From Ceratopteris richardii (lineage: Eukaryota > Streptophyta > Polypodiopsida > Polypodiales > Pteridaceae), in NCBI GenBank assembly GCA_020310875.1, contig CM035439.1, positions 141,179,139-141,243,138 of the forward strand: a stretch of DNA of 64,000 nucleotides. Reading direction: 5' to 3'. The notes beneath the pieces were generated by a model. The model did no database searches, was not told where the DNA came from, and saw only the letters and a list, made by a program, of their open reading frames with translations. The translations under genes and the position numbers were made by a program. This document shows positions 44,338 through 54,643 of this stretch, piece by piece (the stretch's first letter is position 1; the number at the start of each line of letters is the position of its first letter).

Positions 44338-45656
44338 TAATGAAGGTTGCCCTCTTTGAGGGGAGGGACCCGATCTTTTTTCTTCTTGTGGTCTTCTTTT
44401 TTCTTCCCTACTTCTTGACTTAGGATCCTACTCTTGAGGAGGCTCTTCCAAGGCATGCCGGAAGGTTGTTTACCTTTAAGCTTGGACTTTTGTTGCGGTA
44501 GTCTTGGAAAGCATACCGGGAGGGTAGGGCCAAGAGTGGAGCTTTCGCTGTCTGGGTTGTCTTCATTGCTGGTAGTGAAGCCTTCCTCTTTACTCGTGGT
44601 GTAACCTTCTTGGTTATCTTCTTTGCTGGTAGAGCACCCAAGGGCATTATCAGTGGGGTCTTCTTCAAAGAGGTTGTCCCCTGGGAAGTCGAGCTCATTA
44701 ATCTCTTTTTCAAGGTTATAGTATATGTTATTCGAGGGGGCAGCTGTCAAAGAATTCCTTGTTTTTGATCTTCGAGGGCTAACTTTCCTCTTGCGTCTCA
44801 CTTCAGTGAAACCTTCTGAATCCGTCTCGGCAACGCGAGTTCCCTCTTCTTCCTCCATTGGAGGGGGATGACCCCGAGTGTCGTCTTGGGGGAGAGGGTC
44901 TAGGGTCCCATCTGGTTTAAGCTTGTTTTTATTGGTACTTTTCTTCAGGGGGCAGTCTTTGATCCTGTGACCTTGAAGTCCGCACCGGAAGCACGCGTTT
45001 GGCAAATTCTTGTAAGTAACCTCTTGTGTCCAGGTCTTACCATCTCCACAGTTTATGGAGATCTTCGAGGGAAGGACCTGGCTCAGGTCTGTTTCAACGC
45101 AAATTTGAGGATGCCATCTCGCATTGAAAGAATGTTGAGCTCCATTGTAGATTAACCCCCCAACATCCTGTCTTGCAGCCATCGGGCGACCGATCGGAGA
45201 GACGATTTCACGGAGAATTCCATACATGAAGAAAGGCAGATTGGGAAGCTCCACCCAAAGCGGGTAACAAAGAGGCTTTGATCTGTTCGGGACAAAGTCT
45301 GGGGTCCACTTAAAAAGGCAAAGGGTGGATCGGCCAACTTGCCAGGAGCCGGCGTGCAGGGCTTGGAAAGCCATCTCTTCGTTCTCAAATACTAGAAGCA
45401 GGTGATTCGCCGGCAAGAATTGACATTTGGACACAATTAGGCCATGCGGGAACCACTCCTTGCGAAGCCAAGTTCTCACACTTTCAAGAGGGGACCTGGG
45501 GCCAAACATTTGACCGATCAGGCAAGTTTTCTTCAGTTCTTCCTTCTTTGCCGCCACAGACTCCTTGCATAAAGAGACCTCTGGGGGCGCGACGTCCACT
45601 GGGACAGACTCCATCTCAAGGGGGGACACGGACTGAGGGGGAGCCACAATGTTCAT
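44337..45656 (-). CDS. LINE-1 ORF1 protein (nucleic-acid binding, CCHC knuckle)
   Basis: This 439-residue frame starts at 45656 ('MNIVAPPQSVSP'). The N-terminal half ('WLRKEWFPHGLIV', 'LLLVFENEEMAFQAL', 'LFKWTPDFVPN', 'YPLWVELPNLPF') is the DUF4283-type domain found in plant LINE ORF1 proteins. It is followed by a zinc knuckle 'CFRCGLQGHRIKDC' (C-X2-C-X4-H-X4-C). The C-terminal part is acidic, then Lys-rich. ORF1 proteins of this kind bind the element's own RNA. The stop codon overlaps the ORF2 start by one base (TAATG at 44337), which suggests coupled termination and re-initiation. It appears uninterrupted. Confidence 0.88.
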   Translation of the reverse strand: MNIVAPPQSVSPLEMESVPVDVAPPEVSLCKESVAAKKEELKKTCLIGQMFGPRSPLESVRTWLRKEWFPHGLIVSKCQFLPANHLLLVFENEEMAFQALHAGSWQVGRSTLCLFKWTPDFVPNRSKPLCYPLWVELPNLPFFMYGILREIVSPIGRPMAARQDVGGLIYNGAQHSFNARWHPQICVETDLSQVLPSKISINCGDGKTWTQEVTYKNLPNACFRCGLQGHRIKDCPLKKSTNKNKLKPDGTLDPLPQDDTRGHPPPMEEEEGTRVAETDSEGFTEVRRKRKVSPRRSKTRNSLTAAPSNNIYYNLEKEINELDFPGDNLFEEDPTDNALGCSTSKEDNQEGYTTSKEEGFTTSNEDNPDSESSTLGPTLPVCFPRLPQQKSKLKGKQPSGMPWKSLLKSRILSQEVGKKKEDHKKKKDRVPPLKEGNLH

Positions 45657-45779
45657 GACAAAATCTTTAGATCCCCCCGCCCCAGAATTAGAAAGCTGCT
45701 AACGTTTTTACTTGATATGATATGACAAACTAAGCTTCAATGTCCTTAATCGTTTAATTGAATGCAACCGTTTATTCAG

Positions 45780-45795
45780 AAATACAAAGAGAAAA
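45780..45795 (+). repeat. LINE-2 target site duplication, left arm
   Basis: The 16 bases AAATACAAAGAGAAAA are repeated exactly at 49053-49068 after the LINE-2 poly(A). A duplication of this length is typical of LINE target-primed insertion. Confidence 0.9.
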
Positions 45796-48700
45796 TATCC
45801 GATTACTCTGTCCTTCAAACCGATTCCCATGCTCAGACATCATTTTCCCTCCCCTCTGTCCACCAGGAAATTTCTGAGGTGTGGACGGAAGCCTTTGCTT
45901 ACTGTAATGAACTGGCTAAGGGTTGGAGAAACGCAGTAGAAAGGACTCGTAAAATTCTAATCAGGACTCAAAAGGCTATAAGAGGAATTCGAAAAAAAAG
46001 AAGAGAAACGGTGTACCGGAGGCTCTCACGGCTTGAAGAAGAGGTGAACAAAGGTAAGTTACATTGCCAACAGGGTCTTTTGAAAATCAGGGGAAGGTTA
46101 AGATTAGAGGAGGAGGTCCAAAGGAAAAATCTTTAAATTTTCTTCAAAGATTGGTGGGCAGGGAAGGCCGACAAACCAACGAAAGAGATGTGTAACATCC
46201 TCAAAAGGAAACAAGCTAGGGAATCCATCCCCCTAATGGTCGATAACAATGGAACTGAATGTTGCACGGAAGTGGAGAATAGAACTATCATCGTCGAACA
46301 TTTTACCAATCTTCTCGGGGTCTCGACTCCTCTTTCCCCCAACAGGCGCGACTCCATGGCAACCATCTCAAGGGTTGCTCAAACCAGAATCCCACAGAAC
46401 TTGATTGCTCTACTGGATGCTAACATCTCCGAGAATGAAATTATCGAGGTTATTGATGCCCTTCCCAATGGGAAAAGTCCGGGTCCAGATGGCCTTACCA
46501 ATGAGTTTTTCAAGTCCTTCAAACTTCAGGTGGCCACCCCACTGCGCCTCGTGTGGCAAGAGGCTCTCTCCTTCGGTGCCCTCCCTGAGTGCCTGAATAA
46601 TGGCGTCATCAAGTTAATCCACAAACGGGGAGATAAGAACAAAATTGAAAACTGGCGTCCGATTACCATGCTCCAAACTGGATACAAGATAATTGCAAAA
46701 GTTATCGCCAACAGAATCTCCTGTCATTTAAAGTCATGGCTGTGCGAGGACCAGAAAGGTTTTATCAAAGGTAGATCTATACTTGAAGCAATTATTGATA
46801 TTTGGGAAGGCCTTGCTTTTGCTGAGGAGTCTGCTCAAGATCTAGTTTTCATTAAGATCGACTTCGACAAAGCGTATGACAGATTGGAATGGGACTTTAT
46901 TCTTCAATCATTGAAAGACCTTGGATGCAGCCAAAAGTTCACGAAGATGGTTTCCACTCTTCTTGGAAATGCTTCAACTAGAATAAACATCAACGGTAAG
47001 CTCTCTGAGCCCATTCGTTTAAAAAGATCAATTAGGCAAGGCTGCCCTCTGGCTCCTTTACTATTCGCTATCGCCTCGAATGGACTCAGCTGCCTATTAA
47101 AGCATCACATGGACGCTGGCAATCTCAAGGGTCTCTCCTTACCTCTAAATCACGGCCAAATGGTTGTGAGACTTTTTGCTGATGACATGAATGCCTTCGT
47201 GCATAACGATATAAACAGCATTGAGGTGTTTTGGTGGTGCCTCCACACCTTTTGTGTGGCATCAGGCTCAAAAATCAACCATGCTAAAACTGCTTTTAGA
47301 GCAATCAGCGGGCCTACTCCCCAATTGTTGGTGGATCGGGGGTGTCAAGTTATCCCTAGCGGTCAAGTCTTCCGTCTCCTTGACATTCCGATGGATTTCA
47401 ACATCTCAATGGACCAACGATGGAACTGGGTGCTATCCAAGCTGGATAGCAAGCTGAATCAGTGGAAAGGTATGCAAGTCAACCTGGTAGGACGTGCTAT
47501 GGTTATTAACACTTTTATGTTGTCTACAATTATTTACTTTATCTCGTGTTGGAGACCTAAGGAGAAAGACTTGGCCAAAGTAGAAAGAATCTGCAGGAAC
47601 TTCCTTTGGACTGGGGACCCCAACAGAAGGGGGGTTCCCAAAATCAAATGGGAAACTTGCATTAGCCCTAAAGACTCAGGGGGCTTGGGTATTTTGGATA
47701 TTGCTGGGTTGGCTGACAAGCTGGCGGCTAAATGGCTTATCAAGGCTTGGAGCAATTGGGAGTCCTCTTGGGCTAAATTGATCTTCAGAAACACGGAAGA
47801 CCTTACCTTTGTTGGCCTCCCTGGTTGGAAGGACATAGGGAATCTCATGCTTTTGTTCTCCCCCCACCCGTTCTGCCCTAAAGGCTCTAGCCTCGTGTGT
47901 TCCTTATGGAAGAATTGGAACAAGGCCAAACAGTTCATCAGAATCAGCGATGATTGGAAGTGGGCGGCTGGCATAAGACAAAATGACTCTATTTGGTTCC
48001 GGATCAGTGGCATTCGGGGAGTGGAATCTTGGAACCTCCAAACTACAAGGCGGTTATGGAACAAGGGGTTCAAACAGTGGAAACAGCTCTGGAAACAAGA
48101 GACCAGCCAGTGGATTAGGTTCGAAGATTTGGATCCGAGACTTAGCGTTACCTTTGAGGAATGGACTCTTCTTCAAAGCAGGTGTTTAGCCTGGGACCGC
48201 TCAACTTCCCGCCTTCTCTGCGGTCAGGATCTTCCTTGCTCGGAGGGCCTCAAATGGAGCAATGGTAAGAAGCTTTCCAGAATCCCGAACTTCAAAGGGG
48301 ATTTGGATGTTCACCACACCCTTAACAAGAGATGGTGCCTTGCTTGGACCAAACTTCGGTGGGAGCTAAAATTCATGTCTCTTTGGCACCCCCTAATTGA
48401 GGTCAAAAAGTCCGTTCTCATGTGGCAGGTCTTGCATAAAGGAATCTGGACCAATGCAAGGGCTAACAAAATCTGTGGGGTGCCGCCATGGTGCAAGCGT
48501 TGTCATCGGTGCATCGAAGATTTAGCTCACCTGTTCTTTGACTGCCCCAAGTCCCGTGTTATCTGGCATCACGTGTCACGGGTTTTGAGACTCACGAGTC
48601 AAATCAACTGGCAACAAGTGATGTTGGGTGAGGCGATCGGATGCTCATCGAGGCTGTGGAATGCCATCAGAGGTGAGGCTCTCTGGAAGATTTGGAGAGA

Positions 48701-49053
48701 GCGCTGTGCCGTCAATTTTGGCCAAACTCCTAAGGAATGGTCGATCGAGAAATCCTTGTTTCTCCTTGGTAAAAGCATCTCCCGAGTCAAGAGATCGCCA
48801 CCGTTTAGACATCACTGTAATTATCTCCTCGAAAACAACAAGTTGAAACCCAAATGGGTCCCACATGAGGGTGATGGTAATGTTATCCGCCTCATTTGTA
48901 ATGCCCTGTAGCTTGCCATACTCCTCCCCTGCATTGTGGGATTTGGGGGGTCCCATGGGCACTAGTCCCATTCACTTGTAACTTTTTCTCTTTATTATAA
49001 TTAAAGTCCGGGAGAGTAGGCTAAGGCCGAACTTCTTTTAATTAAAAAAAAAA
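45796..49053 (+). mobile_element. LINE-2, 5'-truncated copy
   Basis: This plus-strand copy begins within the endonuclease end of ORF2 ('SDYSVLQTDSHA') and runs to a poly(A) at about 49044-49053. It lacks ORF1 and most of the endonuclease. It has perfect 16-bp target duplications and is nearly identical to LINE-1, so it is young. A short internal segment present in LINE-1 and LINE-3 (around 45834) is missing. It inserted in the gap between the 5' ends of LINE-1 and LINE-3. Confidence 0.93.
46136..48911 (+). CDS. LINE-2 ORF2 remnant: reverse transcriptase and C-terminal zinc region
   Basis: After a CAA-to-TAA stop (46133-46135 region, relative to LINE-1) the frame is open to its natural end at 48911; the first usable ATG is at 46188 (907 codons). 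It contains the whole RT domain ('GPDGLTNEFF', 'IDFDKAYDRLEW', 'RQGCPLAPLLF', 'FADDMNAF' near 47180). The C-terminal zinc-binding region ('KSVLMWQVLHKGIW', 'CGVPPWCKRCHRC', 'LAHLFFDCPKSRVIWHHV') follows. It lacks the endonuclease, so the copy should be unable to move itself. It serves as the best local reference for LINE-1 and LINE-3. Confidence 0.88.
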
Positions 49054-49068
49054 AATACAAAGAGAAAA
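49053..49068 (+). repeat. LINE-2 target site duplication, right arm
   Basis: Exact copy of 45780-45795. Confidence 0.9.
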
Positions 49069-49229
49069 GGAAATTATGGAACCGTAAATGAGTAAAAAGG
49101 AGCTCTTTTAAAAGAGAGAAAGCTACCTTTAAGATGGGATGACCGTGGGCTAGCAAGAGATCTTGCCATTGAAAAGGATTGGTGAATTCGCTTCCATGTC
49201 TATCGTCATTCCATCTTTGGTCTTGAGCA

Positions 49230-50564
49230 ATGTGGCTCCCCCCCAGTCCCTGTGCCCCCCCTAAGGTGGACTCCGTCCCCTCAGGTGTTGCACCTCCGGT
49301 GGTCTCTTTGTGCAAGGAACCGGTCGCGGCAAAGCAAGAAGTATTGATGAAAACGTGTCTCATCGGCCAAGTTTTTGGCCCTAGGCCCCCTCTAGAGAAT
49401 GTGAGAACTTGGTTGCGTAAGGAGTGGTTCCCGCGTGGTATAATTGTGTGCAAATGTCAATTCTTGCCGGTGAATCACCTACTTCTAGTGTTTGAGAATG
49501 AAGAGATGGCCTTCCAGGCCTTGCAAGCCGGCTCCTGGCTGGTGGGCCGGTCAACCTTATGCCTTTTTAAGTGGACCCCAGACTTTGTTCCGAACAAGTC
49601 AAAGCCTCTTCGTTACCCGCTCTGGGTGGAGCTTCCCAATCTACCCTATTTCCTGTATGGATTTCTTCGAGAAATCGTTTCATCGATCGGTCGCCCGATA
49701 GCCTCAAGAGAGGATGTTGGGGGGTTAATATACCAGGGTACTCAATACTCTTTCAACGCACGCTGGCACCCACAAATTTGCGTTGAAGCGGACTTGAACC
49801 AGGTCCTCCCAGCGAAGATCTCCATAAACTGTGGCGATGGTATGATGTGGGTTCAGGAGATTACCTATAAGAATTTGCCCAATGCATGCTTCCATTGCAG
49901 GCTCCAAGGTCACAAGATCAAAGACTGCCCCTCGAAGCAAAATACCAAGAAAAATAAGCCTAAACCAAGTGGGGCCCTGGATCCTTTCCCTCAAGTTGGC
50001 ACTAGGGGCTGTCCCTCTCCGGTGGAGGAAGAAGCGGGCACTCAGGTTGCAGAGACGGAGTCAGAAGGGTTCGCCGAAGTAAGACATAGGAGGAAAGTCA
50101 GCCCTCGAAGAGCACTAGCAAGGAATGTTTTGACCATTGCCCCTTCGAATAACATGTACTGCAACCTAGAAAAGGAGATTAATGAGTTCGACCTCCCACG
50201 GGACAACCTTTATGAAGAAGACCCTGCTGACAATTCCCTTGGATGCTCTACCAGCAAAGAAGACAACCAAGAAGGTTACACCACCAGTAAAGAGGATGGA
50301 TTCACCACTAGCAACGAAGACAATCAAGACAGTGAAAGGTCCTTCCTCGGACCTACTCCTCCAGTATGCCTTCCAAGCCTACCGCAACAAAAGTCAAAGC
50401 TTAAAGGGAAACAACTGTCAGGCATGCCTTGGAAGAGCCCTCTCAAGAGTAGGATCCCGAGTAAAGAAGTTGGGGGTAAAAAAGAAGATCAAAAGAAAAA
50501 AAAAAAGATCGGGTCCCTCCCCTCAAAGAGGGAAACCGTCAATAATGAAAATCACCTCGCTTAA
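49230..50564 (+). CDS. LINE-3 ORF1 protein (nucleic-acid binding)
   Basis: This 444-residue frame ('MWLPPSPCAPP') is colinear with the LINE-1 ORF1. It has the DUF4283-type domain ('WLRKEWFPRGIIV', 'LLLVFENEEMAFQAL', 'YPLWVELPNLPYF'), a zinc knuckle 'CFHCRLQGHKIKDC' (near 49890) and an acidic then Lys-rich C terminus. It overlaps the ORF2 start by 20 nt, whereas LINE-1 has a one-base TAATG overlap. It is open throughout, in contrast to the many stops in ORF2. Confidence 0.87.
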   Translation: MWLPPSPCAPPKVDSVPSGVAPPVVSLCKEPVAAKQEVLMKTCLIGQVFGPRPPLENVRTWLRKEWFPRGIIVCKCQFLPVNHLLLVFENEEMAFQALQAGSWLVGRSTLCLFKWTPDFVPNKSKPLRYPLWVELPNLPYFLYGFLREIVSSIGRPIASREDVGGLIYQGTQYSFNARWHPQICVEADLNQVLPAKISINCGDGMMWVQEITYKNLPNACFHCRLQGHKIKDCPSKQNTKKNKPKPSGALDPFPQVGTRGCPSPVEEEAGTQVAETESEGFAEVRHRRKVSPRRALARNVLTIAPSNNMYCNLEKEINEFDLPRDNLYEEDPADNSLGCSTSKEDNQEGYTTSKEDGFTTSNEDNQDSERSFLGPTPPVCLPSLPQQKSKLKGKQLSGMPWKSPLKSRIPSKEVGGKKEDQKKKKKIGSLPSKRETVNNENHLA

Positions 50565-53500
50565 CGTCAGGGGGTTGTCCGACCCCTCAAGAGCGGCGAT
50601 TCTTGGCCAATGGTTCAAAGACAAGTGCCTCAACCCCGACTTTATCTGCTTACAAGAGATTAAAATCGACACAAAGGATCTCCAGAAACGACTTAAACGC
50701 ATTTCTCCAAACCACCTTTGGCTCTCCACTTTGCACCCTAGGGGCGCGGGCGGCGCTGCAATTGGTATTAGTCACTCCTGGTCCAGCAGGTTGACATCGA
50801 CTTGTGAAGATCGAAATCATCATTGGATTGCTGCCTCTTTCGGGCTCCCTAAACAATTCATCGTGGTCTCACTTTATGCCCCTAATGGTGAGACGGATAG
50901 AATAAACACTTGGACTTCGCTCGACTCCCTCTCACACAATGTTTTGCTCTGTGGGGACTTCAACATGGTTGAATTTCCTGAGGACCGTTGGAACAACAAG
51001 GGGAAAATTATTGACGGTCAGGAGAAAGAGATATGGGATAAAATCAAGCTTCATCTCGACTTGGTCGAGGTAAAAGATATGAAAGGGTTCTCATGGTCTA
51101 ACCTCCAACTGGGGGACTCTCTGAGGAAAGCAAGACTTGATAGATGTTACATCGACCAAAACACCATCCTCCAGTGGGGTATTCCTTCGATTTCCCAACA
51201 CATGGACCTGACTATCTCGGATCACTACCCGATTACTCTTTCTTTCAAACCGATTTCCACGCTCCGGAAAGCTCCTTGGTTCCATGCTTGTCAGACGTCA
51301 TTTTCCCTCCCCTCTGTCCACCGAGAAATTTCCGCTGTTTGGACGGAGGCCTTTGCCTGCTGTAATGAACCGGCTAAGTGCTGGAGAAGCGCGGTGGAAA
51401 GGACTCGACAAATTCTGATCAGGACTCATAAGGCCATAAGAGTTATCCGGAAAAAAAGAAGAGAAAAGGTATACCGGAGACTCTCACGACTTGAAGAAGA
51501 AGTGAACAAAGGTAACTTGCAATGCCATCAAGGTCTTTTGAAAATCAGGGGAAGACTAAGATTCGAGGAGGAGATTCAAAGGAAAAATCTTAAGATATTC
51601 TTCAAAGACTGGTGGGTGGGGAAGGCCGACAAACCTTCGAAAGAGATGTGTAACATCCTCAAAAAGAAACAAGTTAGGGAATCCATCCCCTTCTTGGTTG
51701 ATAACAATGGGATCGAATGTAGCACGGAAGTTGAGAACAGATCTATCATCGTCGAGCACTTTACCCATCTCCTTGGGATCTCGACTCCTCTTTCCCCACA
51801 CAGGCGGGACTGCATGGCTACCATCTCAAGGGTAGCTCATTCTAGAATCCCTCAAAACATGAGTTCTCTTCTAGAAGCTAACATTTTTGAGAACGAAATT
51901 ATCGAGGTTATTGATGCCCTTCCAAATGGAAAAAGTCCAGGTCCTGATGGCCTCACCAATGAGTTTTTCAAGTCCTTCAAGCATGTGTTGGCCACCCCAC
52001 TACGTTTGGTGTGGCTCGAGGCTCTGTCCTTCGGTGCCCTTCCTGAGTGTCTTAATAATGGCATCATCAAGTTAATTCACAAAAGGGGAGATAAGAACAA
52101 AATTGAAAACTGGCGGCCGATTACCATGCTCCAAACTGGATACAAGATAATTGCCAAAGTTATTGCCAACAGAATCTCTTGTCATTTAAAGTCATGGCTT
52201 TGTGAGGACCAAAAAGGTTTTGTCAAAGGTAGATCTATACTTGAAGCAATTGTCGACATTTGGGAAGGCCTTACATTTGCCGAGGAATCGGCACAAGATC
52301 TGGTATTCATTAAGATCGACTTCGACAAAGCATATGACAGATTGGAATGGGACTTTATTCTCCAATCACTGAAAGACCTTGGATGCAGCCAAAAGTTCAC
52401 AAAAATGGTTTCTACTCTTCTCAGAAACGCTTCAACTAGAATAAATATAAATGGTAAGCTCTCTGAGCTCATACGTTTAAAAAGATCTATCAGGCAAGGC
52501 TGCCCTCTGGCTCCTCTACTCTTCGCTATTGCCTCGAATGGCCTTAGTCACCTATTAAAGCATCACATCGACTCTGGCAATCTCATGGGTCTTTCCCTAC
52601 CTCTAAATCATGGCCAATTGATTGCTAGACTCTTTGCCGATGATATGAATGCCTTTGTGCATAACAATATGAACAACATTGAGGTGTTCTGGAGTTGCCT
52701 TGACACCTTTTGTGTGGTATCAGGCTCAAAAATCAACCATGCTAAAACTGCTTTCAGAGCAATCCGCGGACCCCCACCCCAATTGTTGTTAGATCAGGGG
52801 TGTCAAGTTATCCCCAGAGGTCAAGTCTTCCTTCTCCTCGGCATCCCGATGGGCTTCGACATCACAATGGACTAACGATGGAACTGGGTGCTAGCCAAGC
52901 TGGATAGCAAACTAAATTATTGGAAAGGTATGCAAGTCAACTTGGCAGGGCGTGCTATGGTTATTAACACATTTATGCTTTCAACGACTATTTACTTTAT
53001 CTCGTGTTGGAGACCGAAGGAGAAAGAGTTGGCCAAAGTGGAAAGAATCTGCAGAAACTTCCTCTAGACTGGGGCCCCCAACAGGAGGGGGATCCCCAAA
53101 ATCAATTGGGAAACTTGCACTAGCTTGAAAGACTCAGGGGGCTTAGGTATTCTGGATATCGTGGCTTTGGCTAACAAGCTGGCAGTTAAGTGGCTTATCA
53201 AGGCCTAGAGCAATAGTGAGTCCTCTTGGGCTAAATTGATATTCAGAAACTTGAAAGACCTTACCTTTGTTGGCCATCCTGGCTGGAAGGACTTAGGGAT
53301 TCTCACACTTTTGTTCTCCCCCCTTCCGGTGTCCCCTAAAGGCTCTAGCCTCGTGTGTTCTTTTTGGAAGAGTTGGAACAAGGCCAAACAATTCATCAGA
53401 ATCAGTGATGAATGGAAGTGGGCGGCTGGGATAAGACAAAATGACTCTTTCTAGTTCCCGATTAGTGGCATTAGAGGAGTGGAGCCTTGGAACCTCCAAA

Positions 53501-54369
53501 CTGCAAAGCGGTTATGGAACAAGGGGTTCAAATAGTGGAAACAGCTCTGGAAACAAGAGACCAACCAGTGGATTAGGTTCGAAGACTTAGACCCAAGACA
53601 TAGAGTTACCCTCGAGGAATGGATTCTTCTTCAAGGCAGATGTTTGGCGTGGGACCGCTCAACTTCTCGCCTTCTCTCTGGATAGGATCTTCCTTGCCTT
53701 GAGGGCCTCAAATGGAGCAATGGTAAGAGAATATCGAGAATACCTAACTTCAAAGAGAACTTAGATGTTCATCACACCCTCAACAAGAGGTGGTGTCTTT
53801 CTTGGACCAAACTTCGATGGGAACTAAAGTTCATGTCTATTTGGCACCCCCTAATTGAGACCAAAAAGTCTGTTCTCATGTGATAGATCTTGCATAAGGG
53901 AATTTGGTCCAATTCAAGGGCGAATAAAATATGTGGTGTGCCACCATGGTGCAAACGTTGCCATCGATGCATCAAAGATTTAGCTCACCTGTTCTTCGAT
54001 TGCCCCAAGTCCCATATTATCTGGCATCACGTGACACGGGTTTTGAGACTCACACACCAAATCAATTGGCAACAGGTGCTGTTGGGTGAGGCGGTCGATT
54101 GTTCTTCGAGGCTGTGGAATGCCATCAGGGGTGAGACTCTTTGGAAGATTTGGAGGGAGCGATGTGCTGTCAATTTTGACCAAACTCATAAGGAATGGTC
54201 GATCAAGAAATCATTGTTTCTTCTAGGCAAAAGAATCTCCCGAGATAAGAGATCTCCACCATCTAGACATCACTATATTTATCTCCTCGAAAACAACAAG
54301 TTGAAACCCAAATGGGTCCCACATGAGGGTGATGATAGATTTATCCACCTCATTTGTAATGCCCTCTAG
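50545..54369 (+). pseudogene. LINE-3 ORF2: endonuclease, reverse transcriptase, zinc region (nonsense-ridden)
   Basis: It starts with the ATG at 50545 ('MKITSLNVRGLSD'). The endonuclease ('LQEIKI', 'LCGDFNMVEF', 'SDHYPITL') and reverse transcriptase ('GPDGLTNEFF', 'IDFDKAYDRLEW', 'FADDMNAF' near 52640) are open up to a TAA at 52873. From there to 54369 the same frame carries seven more stops: 53065, 53206, 53452, 53533, 53683, 53881 and 53884. Compared with LINE-2, every one is a C-to-T or G-to-A change (CAA or CAG to TAA or TAG, TGG to TAG or TGA). No frameshift occurs over 1,275 codons. The zinc region ('CGVPPWCKRCHRC', 'FFDCPKSHIIWHHV') is still readable. Confidence 0.9.
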
Positions 54370-54520
54370 CTTGCCACACTCGTCCCCTGCATTGTGGGAT
54401 TTGGGGGGTCCCATGGGCACTAGTCCCACTCAATTGTAACTTTTCTTCTTTACTTTAATTAAAGTCCGGGAGAATAGGCTAAGGCCGAACTTCCTTTTAT
54501 TGAAAAAAAAAAAGAAGAGA

Positions 54521-54551
54521 GGTGATATCACCAATATATGGTGATATCACC
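54521..54551. repeat. Two copies of a 12-bp palindrome
   Basis: GGTGATATCACC (54521-54532) recurs at 54540-54551, separated by AATATAT. Each copy is self-complementary, and the pair can also form a larger hairpin. It lies just after the LINE-3 poly(A). Confidence 0.85.
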
Positions 54552-54643
54552 TTCGCAACCTCTTGCCTCCATTTTCAAGCATACCTATGTTGGCATTGCA
54601 CACTCATGACAATAGGAATCAGACTAATAAAGCACAATCAAAA

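Larger units (their letters stand above)
41658..45656 (-). mobile_element. LINE-1, 5' part (ORF1 and most of ORF2)
   Basis: The minus-strand LINE runs from the ORF1 start at 45656 to the point where the LTR element entered ORF2. With 22840-24132 it makes about 5.3 kb. It is very similar to LINE-2 and clearly related to LINE-3. Its 5' untranslated region does not resemble that of LINE-3, so the true 5' end (at or just beyond 45657) is uncertain. The 120 bp from 45657 to 45779 holds nothing I recognise. Confidence 0.9.
49069..54513 (+). mobile_element. LINE-3, near full-length but decayed
   Basis: The plus-strand LINE has ORF1 (49230-50564), ORF2 (50545-54369), a 3' UTR ending TTCCTTTTATTG and a poly(A) at 54503-54513. 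The 5' untranslated region is at most the 160 bp after the LINE-2 duplication, or continues across LINE-2 into 45657-45779; the start is uncertain. It is more diverged than LINE-1 and LINE-2 are from each other, so it is from an older insertion or a sister subfamily. No matching target duplication was found. Confidence 0.9.

Noticed and set aside
45657-45779. 5' UTR or promoter of LINE-1
   Set aside because: It shares nothing with the sequence upstream of LINE-3 ORF1, so I could not tell element from flank.
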